From a beta proteobacterium CB (GTDB lineage: Bacteria > Pseudomonadota > Gammaproteobacteria > Burkholderiales > Burkholderiaceae): a DNA stretch of 64,000 nucleotides. The notes below the pieces were generated by a model. The model was not told the DNA's origin. It made no database searches and worked only from the letters and a program-made list of their open reading frames with translations. The translations under genes were made by a program, and so were the position numbers. The stretch is from positions 620,001 to 684,000 of the forward strand of contig CP004348.1 of assembly GCA_000342265.1 (NCBI GenBank), written 5' to 3'. Below are positions 16,992 through 26,512 of this stretch, one piece after another. The stretch's first letter is position 1; the number at the start of each line of letters is the position of its first letter.

Positions 16992-18563
16992 ATGGCAAAC
17001 AAACCAGATAACGCATCCTCAACTCAGCAAGTCAATGATGCTCAGCATCTTGACAATATGACCTCTTTGCAGCAGTCAGCTACCGCAGAGCAATCTCCTC
17101 TTGCCCAAAGTAGTCAAGTCAAGGGTGATGCACCTACACCTAATACGCCGACCCCAACTCCAGACAGTCCAAGTTTATTTAACGATCCTAAGAATCCCAA
17201 CAATAAAGTTGTGGAAGTCGAAGCAGAAAATGGCGACGAGAATGAAGAAGCTGCATCCAGTACAGAAGAGTCTGGTAATCAAGACGCTAGAAGTGCTGAA
17301 GAATTAGCGAGCTTCAATAACAACAAACAGAATGATGTATTTACAATCCAGGCAAACGGAGAGGGCGGGGATGGCAACAGCCCCACTGACACGGCAGGCA
17401 ATGCAAATTCATCAAATCAAAATGCTGGCAGTGATGCCGGGGTTGGTGGTGGCAGCATATCTCCCCTCATCAGGGCAAAGGTAAAGGCAACAGATACAGG
17501 CGCCTCCTCATCTGAGGCGCAGAGTAGTGACAGTAGCTCCTCTTCTTCGAGCAATCCTCCAGCGCCTACAAGCTCTCCAACCTCATCGACTTCTTCTAGC
17601 GCTTCAGTGACTTCAGTATCGAGTTTTGTAACACCGCAAGCACGATTTATTCCTGAGGCACCTGTCACCAACACCAATGAAGCACCCACTATTACCAGCG
17701 GGGCAACTGCCACCTTTGCAGAAAACGCGACTGGTACGGTCTATACCGCTACTGCGACAGATCCCGATGCCAGCACTACCTTGAGCTATAGCTTAAGTGG
17801 TACTGATGCAGCGCTCTTTAATATCGATAGTAGTACTGGCGCCGTAACCTTTAAGGCAGCGCCGAACTACGAAGCTGCCAGCGATGCGGGTGGTAATAAT
17901 GTCTATGACATTAATGTGATTGCCAGTGATGGTACCTTAACTGCGACTAAAGCAGTTGCGATTACAGTGACTCCTGTCAACGATGCGCCAGTCTTAAGCG
18001 GTGATTTAGATGTTGCAGCTGGCATCACCTTTACCGTCAGCTATGATGTTGCAGCTGGCATCACCTTTACCGTCAGCTATGATGTTGCAGCTGGCATCAC
18101 CTTTACCGTCAGCTATGATGTTGCAGCTGGCATCACCTTTACCGTCAGCTATGATGTTGCAGCTGGCATCACCTTTACCGTCAGCTATGATGTTGCAGCT
18201 GGCATCACCTTTACCGTCAGCTATGATGTTGCAGCTGGCATCACCTTTACCGTCAGCTATGATGTTGCAGCTGGCATCACCTTTACCGTCAGCTATGATG
18301 TTGCAGCTGGCATCACCTTTACCGTCAGCTATGATGTTGCAGCTGGCATCACCTTTACCGTCAGCTATGATGTTGCAGCTGGCATCACCTTTACCGTCAG
18401 CTATGATGTTGCAGCTGGCATCACCTTTACCGTCAGCTCTTTGACTAATGGCAAGATCCAGGTCAGTGGTGTTGATGCCACCAGCTTTACGGGTACTCAG
18501 TTAGCCGCAGGTAATGTGGCAATGAAGATAACTCGGTCCCAGTCAATAGCTCCTTTAACTTGA
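16992..18563 (+). CDS. Repeat-rich type I-secreted adhesin, N-terminal part (frame broken at 3' end)
   Basis: The N-terminus shares the TPQQVNDAQ-like motif (here STQQVNDAQHLDNMTSLQQ) with two neighbouring genes and has no Sec signal, as expected for a type I substrate. An acidic then Ser-rich linker follows (to about residue 220), then a cadherin-like domain (NEAPTITSGATATFAENATG to TVTPVNDAPVLSGDL). Twelve copies of a 12-residue unit, DVAAGITFTVS(Y/S), come next. After GTQLAAGNVA the sequence skips a block present in the intact domain at 19061-19300, changes frame and stops at 18563. The continuation in other frames runs to 21253. The region is either a genuine pseudogene or a misassembled, collapsed repeat of a much larger adhesin. 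Confidence 0.75.
   Translation: MANKPDNASSTQQVNDAQHLDNMTSLQQSATAEQSPLAQSSQVKGDAPTPNTPTPTPDSPSLFNDPKNPNNKVVEVEAENGDENEEAASSTEESGNQDARSAEELASFNNNKQNDVFTIQANGEGGDGNSPTDTAGNANSSNQNAGSDAGVGGGSISPLIRAKVKATDTGASSSEAQSSDSSSSSSSNPPAPTSSPTSSTSSSASVTSVSSFVTPQARFIPEAPVTNTNEAPTITSGATATFAENATGTVYTATATDPDASTTLSYSLSGTDAALFNIDSSTGAVTFKAAPNYEAASDAGGNNVYDINVIASDGTLTATKAVAITVTPVNDAPVLSGDLDVAAGITFTVSYDVAAGITFTVSYDVAAGITFTVSYDVAAGITFTVSYDVAAGITFTVSYDVAAGITFTVSYDVAAGITFTVSYDVAAGITFTVSYDVAAGITFTVSYDVAAGITFTVSYDVAAGITFTVSYDVAAGITFTVSSLTNGKIQVSGVDATSFTGTQLAAGNVAMKITRSQSIAPLT
18009..18440 (+). repeat. 12 tandem copies of a 36-bp coding unit
   Basis: Twelve head-to-tail 36-bp units encode DVAAGITFTVSY; the last ends TCT instead of TAT. 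By eye the first eleven are identical. The same unit occurs once, in normal domain context, at 19061. Perfect identity points to very recent slippage or an assembly artefact rather than selected protein repeats. Confidence 0.95.
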
Positions 18564-18576
18564 CAGTGACTCCTGT

Positions 18577-18985
18577 AATGTTGTCTTAACCACAGCCGGT
18601 GTCAATGCACTCAACGCTGGCACTACCTTACCAACTATCAGCTTAACGGTAAGTGATAGCAATGCAACTGCCATCGGCACTGCGACAGCAAACATCACTT
18701 TAACCAACGATGCGCCAGTCTTAAGCGGTTGGTATCGTCGCCAGCTTTACCACCGCTGATCCCGATAGCATCGAAACCGTGGCCTTTACTAGTGGCACTA
18801 ATAGTGATGCTTACTACGCGCTTAGCGGTATCAATGTTGTCTTAACCACAGCCGGTGTCAATGCACTCAACGCTGGCACTACCTTACCAACTATCAGCTT
18901 AACGGTAAGTGATAGCAATGCAACTGCCATCGGCACTGCGACAGCAAACATCACTTTAACCAACGATGCGCCAGTCTTAAGCGGT
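18577..18985 (+). repeat. 153-bp exact direct repeat in the broken adhesin gene
   Basis: Bases 18577-18729 recur at 18833-18985 (offset 256 bp). The first copy begins in mid-domain and its end at 18729 joins a different domain segment, breaking the frame (TAA at 18722-18724 in the downstream frame). A second exact pair of 113 bp lies at 18405-18517 and 19061-19173. Such junctions suggest recombination or assembly collapse between near-identical domains. Confidence 0.85.
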
Positions 18986-21253
18986 GATTTAAGTGCTACG
19001 GTGAGTGAGGGCGGTAGTTACACCCTCACGACTACCAATCTGAACTTTACGGATAGTGATGATGTTGCAGCTGGCATCACCTTTACCGTCAGCTCTTTGA
19101 CTAATGGCAAGATCCAGGTCAGTGGTGTTGATGCCACCAGCTTTACGGGTACTCAGTTAGCCGCAGGTAATGTCGCCTTTATCCATAACGGTGGTGAAAC
19201 CACCTCCGCTTCTTTTGCTGTCAAGGTAGACGATGGCAATGAAGATAACTCGGTCCCAGTCAATAGCACCTTTAACTTGACAGTGACTCCTGTCAACGAT
19301 GCGCCAGTCGGAGTCGCAGATACTATAATTACGAATAATGCCTTGACACCAAATTTGCAAGGATGGGCATTAACTGCCAACGATACCGATATTGATTCCA
19401 GCTCACTCACTGTTACCGCAGTCCCTAGTAATTTAGGATTAACAGGCGTTACGCTTGCTGCAAATGTCATTAATGCAGGCTCAATAACTACTGGTGACTC
19501 GTTAACCTATACCGTGTCTGATGGATCACTAACATCTACGGCAACTGCTACCTTTACCCTGGGGGGGAATGCTCCTACCGGCACCGCAGCGAATGAAATT
19601 TTGATTAACGCAACTACAACAGCTAGAACTATAAGCGGCCTTGGAGGCAACGATATTTTAATTGGAAACACTGGTAACGATACATTGACTGGCGGTACTG
19701 GTGCAGATGTGATGTATGGAGGCGGAGGTAGAGATGTTTATAGTTTTACATCGGGAAATAGCGGACAATCTATTGGATTCGATGTAATAAAGGATTATCA
19801 CGTTGGTACTGTGGGTACTCTTAATACCTCTGGCGATGTTATTACTTATTCAACTGCTAATTTAGGAATTGGTGGTACGGCTATTGCCGCAACGAGCACT
19901 CAAGCGTCGATAAATGCAACTACCGGAGTTGCAACATTTGCAGCTGGTTCTGGCACAACCTTGGCAGATGCGATAAGTGATATAGCTACTCGCATCGGTG
20001 GAACTACCGCAGGAAAAATAGCTCTATTCCAAGTTGGTGGAATTGGTGATTACTATTTATATATTTCAGATACTACATCTGGGGTTAGCGCAAATGATGT
20101 TGTTGTTCAGTTGCAAGGTGTTTCTGCAATTACAACCATCAATATCACGAATAAAAACCTAACAATAACTGCTGGCACTTCAGTTGCCCCTATTGCAATC
20201 GATTTAGATAAAGATGGTGTTGAATATCTAAATCGTCATGCCAATGTTGTGTATGACTACTCTAATAATCAGTTGCTCCAATCTACGGCTTGGGTTGGTG
20301 CAGATGATGGATTACTGGCAATTAAGAGAGGTGATGGATCTCTCAATATTACCTTCTCCACCCAAGACGGTGAGACCGACCTTCAAGGTCTTGCTAAAGT
20401 CTACGACACTAATTTCGATAAAGTGTTTGATGCTAAAGATACTGGATTTGATGATTTTGGGGTTTGGCAAGATGCTGATAGCGATGGTGTAGTAGATGCT
20501 GGTGAGTTCCTGTCTCTGGCTGACCGCGGCATTATCAGTCTATCTTTAACTTCTGATGGGATCATCAATACAGCAGCAGATGGTGATGTCTTAATCTATG
20601 GACAAACAACTTACACCATGACCGATGGCAGTACTGGTATTGCAGAAGACGTTGCTTTTGCTGTGAGCGATTTTATCCAAACCGATGGAAATGGCGTTCA
20701 GGATATCTACCAAATCGCCTCTGTTGCTAATAGCCCATTAGCAATTGATGACTTTGATCCTGATGAAGGTGATTTCGTTGATTTGTCTGCGATTCTTAAT
20801 CCATCGAATAGCGTTCAATCTACTATTGCTATAGATGCTGATGGATCTACCAACTCACATTCCACCATTACCGTCAATATTGGTGGTGTGGATTACGAAG
20901 TTGCCACCCTCTATGGCAAAGAGCTTGGCGTGGGGGATGTACTAGGAGACTATGCCGGCGGGGCATCACTAACAGATTCCCTCAATGGGGCTGACTGGAC
21001 TGATGTAGTTGACATCTCAAGTGAATATGGTGGTCCGGCCTCTATTTCTGAGGCGGGTGGCTCACTCACCAATACCTATAGTAATGAAGGGGGCGATTGG
21101 ACCGTACAGATTAAATCCGGTACAGCTACGGTGGATGCAGTTAATAAAGAGATCACCTTTTCAAGCGACAATGCGGAAAATCTGGCCATTATCACCACCG
21201 CAGACGGCACACTTCATGAGATCAGTAACGTAGACAAGATCTTGTGGCGTTGA
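18779..21253 (+). CDS. Type I-secreted RTX adhesin, C-terminal part
   Basis: Open from a GTG at 18779, but the protein continues the domain series of the preceding broken frame, so this is the 3' part of the same gene. It holds a cadherin-like domain ending TLTNDAPVLSGDL, a domain with DVAAGITFTVSSLTNGKIQV, and a further Ig-like domain. A single RTX block follows near residues 285-320 (GGNDILIGNTGNDTLTGGTG). The last 355 residues form a module shared with the 21740 protein: Ca-binding-like DLDKDGVEYL and DADSDGVVDAGEF loops and a terminal HEISNVDKILW. The C-terminus is where type I secretion signals normally lie. If not independently started, it is untranslated in this strain. Confidence 0.75.
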   Translation: MAFTSGTNSDAYYALSGINVVLTTAGVNALNAGTTLPTISLTVSDSNATAIGTATANITLTNDAPVLSGDLSATVSEGGSYTLTTTNLNFTDSDDVAAGITFTVSSLTNGKIQVSGVDATSFTGTQLAAGNVAFIHNGGETTSASFAVKVDDGNEDNSVPVNSTFNLTVTPVNDAPVGVADTIITNNALTPNLQGWALTANDTDIDSSSLTVTAVPSNLGLTGVTLAANVINAGSITTGDSLTYTVSDGSLTSTATATFTLGGNAPTGTAANEILINATTTARTISGLGGNDILIGNTGNDTLTGGTGADVMYGGGGRDVYSFTSGNSGQSIGFDVIKDYHVGTVGTLNTSGDVITYSTANLGIGGTAIAATSTQASINATTGVATFAAGSGTTLADAISDIATRIGGTTAGKIALFQVGGIGDYYLYISDTTSGVSANDVVVQLQGVSAITTINITNKNLTITAGTSVAPIAIDLDKDGVEYLNRHANVVYDYSNNQLLQSTAWVGADDGLLAIKRGDGSLNITFSTQDGETDLQGLAKVYDTNFDKVFDAKDTGFDDFGVWQDADSDGVVDAGEFLSLADRGIISLSLTSDGIINTAADGDVLIYGQTTYTMTDGSTGIAEDVAFAVSDFIQTDGNGVQDIYQIASVANSPLAIDDFDPDEGDFVDLSAILNPSNSVQSTIAIDADGSTNSHSTITVNIGGVDYEVATLYGKELGVGDVLGDYAGGASLTDSLNGADWTDVVDISSEYGGPASISEAGGSLTNTYSNEGGDWTVQIKSGTATVDAVNKEITFSSDNAENLAIITTADGTLHEISNVDKILWR

Positions 21254-21739
21254 TTAGCAACTGCTTAAAGTTCAAGTCAATGCCAGCAGAATAGGGGTCT
21301 AACCAATCCCAAGTCTTCATTAAGTTTGGAAATAGGTGATGTCTTTAAAAAGGAGTGTCACTACCCCAATAACCCTTAGATGTTCAAAAATTGGCTATTT
21401 ACTTTTGAAAATCTCTATCAATGAGATGGGGAGGTCACTCGTCCCAGACAGTCTTGAGTTCATTTAGGGGGGTTTTATCGTTGAGCTATAGTACTAAAAG
21501 ACTATTTTTAGCGCTTTGCTTACACAAAATACCATACTAAATTTATCAACCCTTAGAGGTGCGCTTTAAAGGTCTATTTGGTGAAAATCACTCTTTAAAA
21601 CCAATGTATTCACGTAATATCATATTTATATATAACCATGGTTATATAACTAATATCAGGCTTTCATTGGTACATGGATACCAATAAAGTCATGACATAC
21701 AGGGCAGTTGCGCCCTAAATTTTCTATGGAAAAGAAGTC
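21254..21739. other. 486-bp intergenic region before the large adhesin gene
   Basis: No convincing ORF or RNA gene. It contains the conserved palindrome at 21629-21650 and, downstream of it, a 7-bp inverted repeat (ATTGGTA at 21666-21672 with TACCAAT at 21679-21685). A GGGG-rich stretch near 21466 loosely resembles one near 16824 before the previous paralogue, which hints that the whole upstream region was duplicated with the gene. Confidence 0.5.
21629..21650. promoter_or_regulatory. 20-bp palindrome upstream of the large adhesin gene
   Basis: Positions 21629-21648 form a perfect palindrome centred on CCATGG. The right half, GTTATATAAC at 21641-21650, ends 89 bp before the ATG at 21740 and is followed by TAATATCAGGCTT as before the 16992 gene. 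Confidence 0.65.
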
Positions 21740-24700
21740 ATGGCTGATCAACCAAGTAATGGATTAACACCTCAACAAGTCAATGATGCCCAGCATCTTG
21801 ATAACATGACTTCCTTGCAGCAACCCAGTGCGGCTGAACAATCTCCTATTACACAAAATGGTGAGGTAAAAGGTGATGTACTTATTTCATCACCACCAAC
21901 ACCTAGTCCAGATAATCCTAGTTTATTTAATGAGCCTAAGAACCCCAACAACAAAGTCGTTGAGGTGGAGTCGCAAAAAATAACCGAGTTTCTCGATGAG
22001 GGAGAAGTTTCAGACACCCCTAGCGATCAGGGAAGTAAATATACGGAGGATCTGAAGGGATTAAGTGGCGATGCAATTAATTTGACTATCACTGCTGATG
22101 CAAATGATCAGGGCATCCCTGATGAGAAGCAGCCTGAATTAGATCCGGGCGTAAACAAGGCGGGTGGTAATACGGGCAATCAAGGCCTTGCAGGTGGCGG
22201 CGGCATACCCCGTGCTGGCCAAGCACCAGCGGGAAATCCTGCTGCAGCATCGCCAGCCAATCCATCATCACCCACATCGCAACCGAATTCACCAACGTCT
22301 TCACAGTCTGTAGAGCCTGGACCAAGGACGGAACCCGCGCCTCCTCCGCCACCGCCTGCGCCTCCAACGCAAAACCTCATTACCCCTCAGGCTCAATTTA
22401 TTCCTGAGCAAGCCAAGGTAAACGCACCAAGCATCTTAGCTCCTGATGCACAAACTATCCCAGAAGATTCAACGGCAGTTGGCAATGTTTTAAATAACGA
22501 TAGTGATGTTGATTCTGCTTTAGCGGTGACTAGTTTTAGCGTAAATGGCGTTACTTACACTCCTGGTCAAATAGCAGTGCTACCAGGTATCGGTAGTGTC
22601 ACTATTGCGTCTAATGGTACTTATCTTTTTACACCTCAACCCAATTGGAATGGTGTGGTACCAAGAATAGACTACACAACAAATACTGAAAAGCAGTCCA
22701 CTCTGAGTATTTCAGTTACATCAGTAGAGGAAGTCTCGGTTGTGAGCGTGAGCTCTGACAGCGTGACTGAAAATAGTAATCTGGTGCACACCGTTACGCT
22801 CAGTGGCGCAGCTGATACTGCCAAAACCTATGACTTTGCTTTAACTGATGTGACCGCCACTGGTGGTACTGACTACAGCAACACAATCCTCTTTAGTAAT
22901 CTTGTAACCTACGATCCGGTCACCGGCAAGGTCACCGTACCAGCTGGCGTTACTAGCTTTACGGTGACGGTAGATAGCACAGCTGATCTATTAGATGAAA
23001 GTAATGAAACCTACACCGTCACTGTCGGTGGAGCAAGTGGTACTGGCGCGATCGTTGATGATGACATGATCTCGGTTGTGAGCGTGAGCTCTGACAGCGT
23101 GACTGAAAATAGTAATCTGGTGCACACCGTTACGCTCAGTGGCGCAGCTGATACTGCCAAAACCTATGACTTTGCTTTAACTGATGTGACCGCCACTGGT
23201 GGTACTGACTACAGCAACACAATCCTCTTTAGTAATCTTGTAACCTACGATCCGGTCACCGGCAAGGTCACCGTACCAGCTGGCGTTACTAGCTTTACGG
23301 TGACGGTAGATAGCACAGCTGATCTATTAGATGAAAGTAATGAAACCTACACCGTCACTGTCGGTGGAGCAAGTGGTACTGGCGCGATCGTTGATGATTA
23401 TGTAGCTCTTATCCCCGATATCTCTATTTGGAAATCCGGCAAGGTTTACGACAACATTACTTTAACAACTGAAGATGCTAATAACCAAGTCGATTCTCCT
23501 GGAGACTTTATTCAGTACACGGTTGTTGTTAAAAACACAGGTGACAACACTCTAACGAGTATTAAGTTAACAGATGAAAAATTACCTGCCGGCGGATATA
23601 CACTGCAGGTTGGAACATATAACGAAACTACTGGCGTATTTACAGCATCTGGACCCACGGTCACTGCAACAGCATCGAATGGCGAATTATCACTTAGCAA
23701 CGATCTTTTCGTTAGCCAAGCCTTAAGGTTAGTCTATGTCTATGATGTGACTGCTGACGATATTTATTCAAATAAAATTAGTAATACTATTCAGGTTGAT
23801 ACGGCACAGACAGACCCCGAATATAAGGATGTATTAGGAGTAGCAAACGATGGAGTTGCATCTTACGAAGTTCTTGTTGAGGGTATCAGTGATGTAGCAA
23901 TTCGCAAATTTGCTGATGTACACACAGCAAAGCTCGCCGACACAATTAATTACAAATTAATAGTTATCAATGAAGGCACAACCAATCTTACTAACGTTCA
24001 GGTTGCAGACAAGATGTTTGCTGCAGCCGCTGACGTTGATAGCGTTACCGCAGGGAAGCAAATAGCTGGATATATTTATACAGATGGTATTAAGGCATCA
24101 ACTGCAACTAACTTTACAGTTGATGGAGCTGGTAATTTAGTGATTGGTACATTAAGCACAAACCAGTATGTAGAAATTAATTATTCCCACACCATTACAA
24201 CCAGTGATTACTCAATCGTAACTACCGGTCTTGTGGAATCTGTTTTTGACTATACGGGCATAAGCAAGGGCCCCTATAATCCGGACGGGAATAGCGCTAC
24301 AGCTGATCCTATAACAATGAGCTATGGAACATTTTCGGCTTATGTAAATAAAACTACTGCAGATCCTTATGCTACTGGTGGAACTGCTGCCAATATCTTT
24401 ATTAATACTGACAACACCGGAGTAGCAATTGGGGTAAATGCAGGAGTGATGAGCGGTGATAGAAATTACAACTCAGATCACCTGAAAGCAGTCTTCAATA
24501 CTTCTAGTTTGAATGGTGGGAAGTCGCTGGTTGAAAAAGCTTCTATTGTATTCACCAATGCTAAGGATGTAGAGGTGGCATTTAAGGCTGGATATGGCAC
24601 TGCTGGAAATAGCTTTACTGGATCTATTACTGTTTCCAATGATGGAACGGTATCTCTTAGGGAGGTTGTTGGCGGCGTATTTACATCAGTGCTATCGCCT

Positions 24701-26506
24701 GCCAAGTCTGGATCTACAACAACCTTTACTAATGGTCAGCTAAGCTTTAGTGTCTCTGAAGCCAATGGTCCTGGTGGGGCTCAAAATAAGCTTTATACGC
24801 TTGAATTCAAACCAGGAACGGAATTCGTAAAAGACTTTGATTTTTGGGTTGTTGGAGATCCAACTGATAATTCTTCTGATCAGATAAAAGTTGTAGACGT
24901 TTTATTTGACACGATTGATTTTTCAGTACCAAATGTAACAAATACTGCCATTGTTACTTCTACCGAAGACAATGCAATAGATCAGTCTGATGAGATTGCT
25001 ACGGTGAATGTTGCTCTATTGGCGAATTTGAGCACAAGCGCAGCTCAATATTTGGGGGCGTTAACGACCGCAACCAATATAGTGGCTGATGCTGAGGCTG
25101 TATTATCAACATCTGGATCAGTTCAGTGGCAATATACTAAGAGCAATACAACCTTAGGCATACAGTTGCCAAAGATAACCATAGCAGATGCTGACAACAA
25201 CCCTACAACGGTTACAAATTTTAAATATACCCTTGAGATAAATGGTTCAGTTATTAATTCTGATTCTGTAACTTCTAACGAAGTCACGTTTAACTTAAGT
25301 GGCCTCACTGGCACAAAGACAGGAGTATTTCATTTATACACCTTTGATAATGCTGGCGGTAGAACTGAATTTATATCTTCTGGAATTACAATTGACACAT
25401 CAAAAAACACTAATGGAAATCTGGCATCATTTTCAAATGTAGCCCCAATTGCTTTTGATTTAAATGGAGATGGCGTTTTGTATCTCGCTGCTGAGGTTGG
25501 AATTGGATATGACTTCGATGGAGATGGTATTGCTGAATCTACTGCCTGGATAGCGGGTAGTGATGGTCTCCTGGCTAACCAAAGAGTGGATGGCAGTCTG
25601 AACGTTGTCTTCTCAAGAGAGACGGGTGAAACTGACTTACAAGGCCTTGCTAAGGTCTATGACACCAATCGTGACAATGTCTTTGATGCTAGTGATGCGG
25701 GATTTAATGACTTTGGTGTCTGGCAAGATGCCAATAGTGATGGCATTGTTCAGGAAGGCGAATTCAGATCCCTTACTGATCGGGGAATCATTAGCCTGTC
25801 ATTAACCTCGGATGGAGTGATCAATACCGCTGCCGATGGCGATGTCACGATTTATGGTCAAACCACTTACACCATGACTGATGGCAGTACCGGTATTGCC
25901 GAGGACGTAGCGTTTGCTATAAGCTCTGTTGCCACTGATGGCGACGGAATCCAAGACATTTATCAAATCGCCTCAGTTACTGATGTCCCAATCATCGTTG
26001 AGCAATTTAGTGCGGATGATCGTGATCGTATCGACTTGTCCTCCATTCTTAATCCAACTAGCAGTGTCCAGTCGACTATTTCGATTGATGCTGACGGATC
26101 TACCAGCACTCATTCCAACATTACAGTTAATATTGGTGGTGTGGATTATGAGGTTGCCACTCTGTATGGCAAAGATATTGGCGTAGAGGATGCGTTAGGA
26201 ACCCATCCAGGCGGAGCATCATTGACGGACTCTCTCAATGGGGCTAGCTGGACTGACGTAGTAGATATCTCTAGTGATCATGGTGGACCTGCCTCCATAT
26301 TTGCAGAGGGTGGTTCGCTTACTAATAGTTATAGCAATGAAGCGGGTGATTGGACTGTGCATATTAAATCTGGTACAGCAACTGTGGACGCTGCTAACAA
26401 GCAGATTACTTTCTCTAGTGAAAATGCAGAAAATCTGGCCATCATTACCACGGCCGATGGTACTTCACATGAGATTGCTAACGTAGACAAGATCTTGTGG
26501 CACTAA
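21740..26506 (+). CDS. Large type I-secreted adhesin (Calx-beta and DUF11-like repeats)
   Basis: An intact 1588-residue substrate paralogue. The N-terminus carries TPQQVNDAQHLDNMTSLQQ without a Sec signal. A Pro/Ser-rich linker (about 150-215) is followed by a cadherin-like tandem domain near 235-325. Two identical 112-residue Calx-beta-like repeats (each starting SVVSVSSDSVTENSNLVHTV) cover about 333-554, then two DUF11-like domains (SPGDFIQYTVVVKNTGDN; DTINYKLIVINEGTTNLTNV). A roughly 400-residue region of unassigned fold comes before the C-terminal module shared with the previous adhesin, with DLNGDGVLYL and DANSDGIVQEGEF Ca-binding-like loops and the end IANVDKILW. No nonapeptide GGxGxD block was seen, unlike the neighbour. 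Probably exported by the upstream tripartite system and involved in attachment (inference). The TPR gene follows after 6 bp. Confidence 0.88.
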   Translation: MADQPSNGLTPQQVNDAQHLDNMTSLQQPSAAEQSPITQNGEVKGDVLISSPPTPSPDNPSLFNEPKNPNNKVVEVESQKITEFLDEGEVSDTPSDQGSKYTEDLKGLSGDAINLTITADANDQGIPDEKQPELDPGVNKAGGNTGNQGLAGGGGIPRAGQAPAGNPAAASPANPSSPTSQPNSPTSSQSVEPGPRTEPAPPPPPPAPPTQNLITPQAQFIPEQAKVNAPSILAPDAQTIPEDSTAVGNVLNNDSDVDSALAVTSFSVNGVTYTPGQIAVLPGIGSVTIASNGTYLFTPQPNWNGVVPRIDYTTNTEKQSTLSISVTSVEEVSVVSVSSDSVTENSNLVHTVTLSGAADTAKTYDFALTDVTATGGTDYSNTILFSNLVTYDPVTGKVTVPAGVTSFTVTVDSTADLLDESNETYTVTVGGASGTGAIVDDDMISVVSVSSDSVTENSNLVHTVTLSGAADTAKTYDFALTDVTATGGTDYSNTILFSNLVTYDPVTGKVTVPAGVTSFTVTVDSTADLLDESNETYTVTVGGASGTGAIVDDYVALIPDISIWKSGKVYDNITLTTEDANNQVDSPGDFIQYTVVVKNTGDNTLTSIKLTDEKLPAGGYTLQVGTYNETTGVFTASGPTVTATASNGELSLSNDLFVSQALRLVYVYDVTADDIYSNKISNTIQVDTAQTDPEYKDVLGVANDGVASYEVLVEGISDVAIRKFADVHTAKLADTINYKLIVINEGTTNLTNVQVADKMFAAAADVDSVTAGKQIAGYIYTDGIKASTATNFTVDGAGNLVIGTLSTNQYVEINYSHTITTSDYSIVTTGLVESVFDYTGISKGPYNPDGNSATADPITMSYGTFSAYVNKTTADPYATGGTAANIFINTDNTGVAIGVNAGVMSGDRNYNSDHLKAVFNTSSLNGGKSLVEKASIVFTNAKDVEVAFKAGYGTAGNSFTGSITVSNDGTVSLREVVGGVFTSVLSPAKSGSTTTFTNGQLSFSVSEANGPGGAQNKLYTLEFKPGTEFVKDFDFWVVGDPTDNSSDQIKVVDVLFDTIDFSVPNVTNTAIVTSTEDNAIDQSDEIATVNVALLANLSTSAAQYLGALTTATNIVADAEAVLSTSGSVQWQYTKSNTTLGIQLPKITIADADNNPTTVTNFKYTLEINGSVINSDSVTSNEVTFNLSGLTGTKTGVFHLYTFDNAGGRTEFISSGITIDTSKNTNGNLASFSNVAPIAFDLNGDGVLYLAAEVGIGYDFDGDGIAESTAWIAGSDGLLANQRVDGSLNVVFSRETGETDLQGLAKVYDTNRDNVFDASDAGFNDFGVWQDANSDGIVQEGEFRSLTDRGIISLSLTSDGVINTAADGDVTIYGQTTYTMTDGSTGIAEDVAFAISSVATDGDGIQDIYQIASVTDVPIIVEQFSADDRDRIDLSSILNPTSSVQSTISIDADGSTSTHSNITVNIGGVDYEVATLYGKDIGVEDALGTHPGGASLTDSLNGASWTDVVDISSDHGGPASIFAEGGSLTNSYSNEAGDWTVHIKSGTATVDAANKQITFSSENAENLAIITTADGTSHEIANVDKILWH
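22735..23398 (+). repeat. 336-bp direct tandem duplication (Calx-beta unit)
   Basis: Two adjacent copies begin at 22735 and 23071. By eye they are identical for about 327 bp, through the codons for GAIVDD. Nucleotide identity, not just protein identity, means a very recent duplication or gene conversion, and also a place where copy number could be misassembled. Confidence 0.9.
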
Positions 26507-26512
26507 TAGACT

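Noticed and set aside
18009..18440. 36-bp repeats of CRISPR-like unit length
   Set aside because: Units are directly contiguous with no spacers, in frame within an adhesin gene, and no cas gene is nearby.
18010..18444. ORF of 144 residues made of MLQLASPLPSAM repeats
   Set aside because: It is the shifted-frame reading of the 36-bp repeat array; the +frame adhesin reading continues into recognisable domains.
16524..26506. LapA-type retention module with LapG cleavage site
   Set aside because: The shared N-terminal motif does not resemble the LapA retention module, and no LapG or LapD homologue is in the window; Ala pairs in linkers are too common to count.
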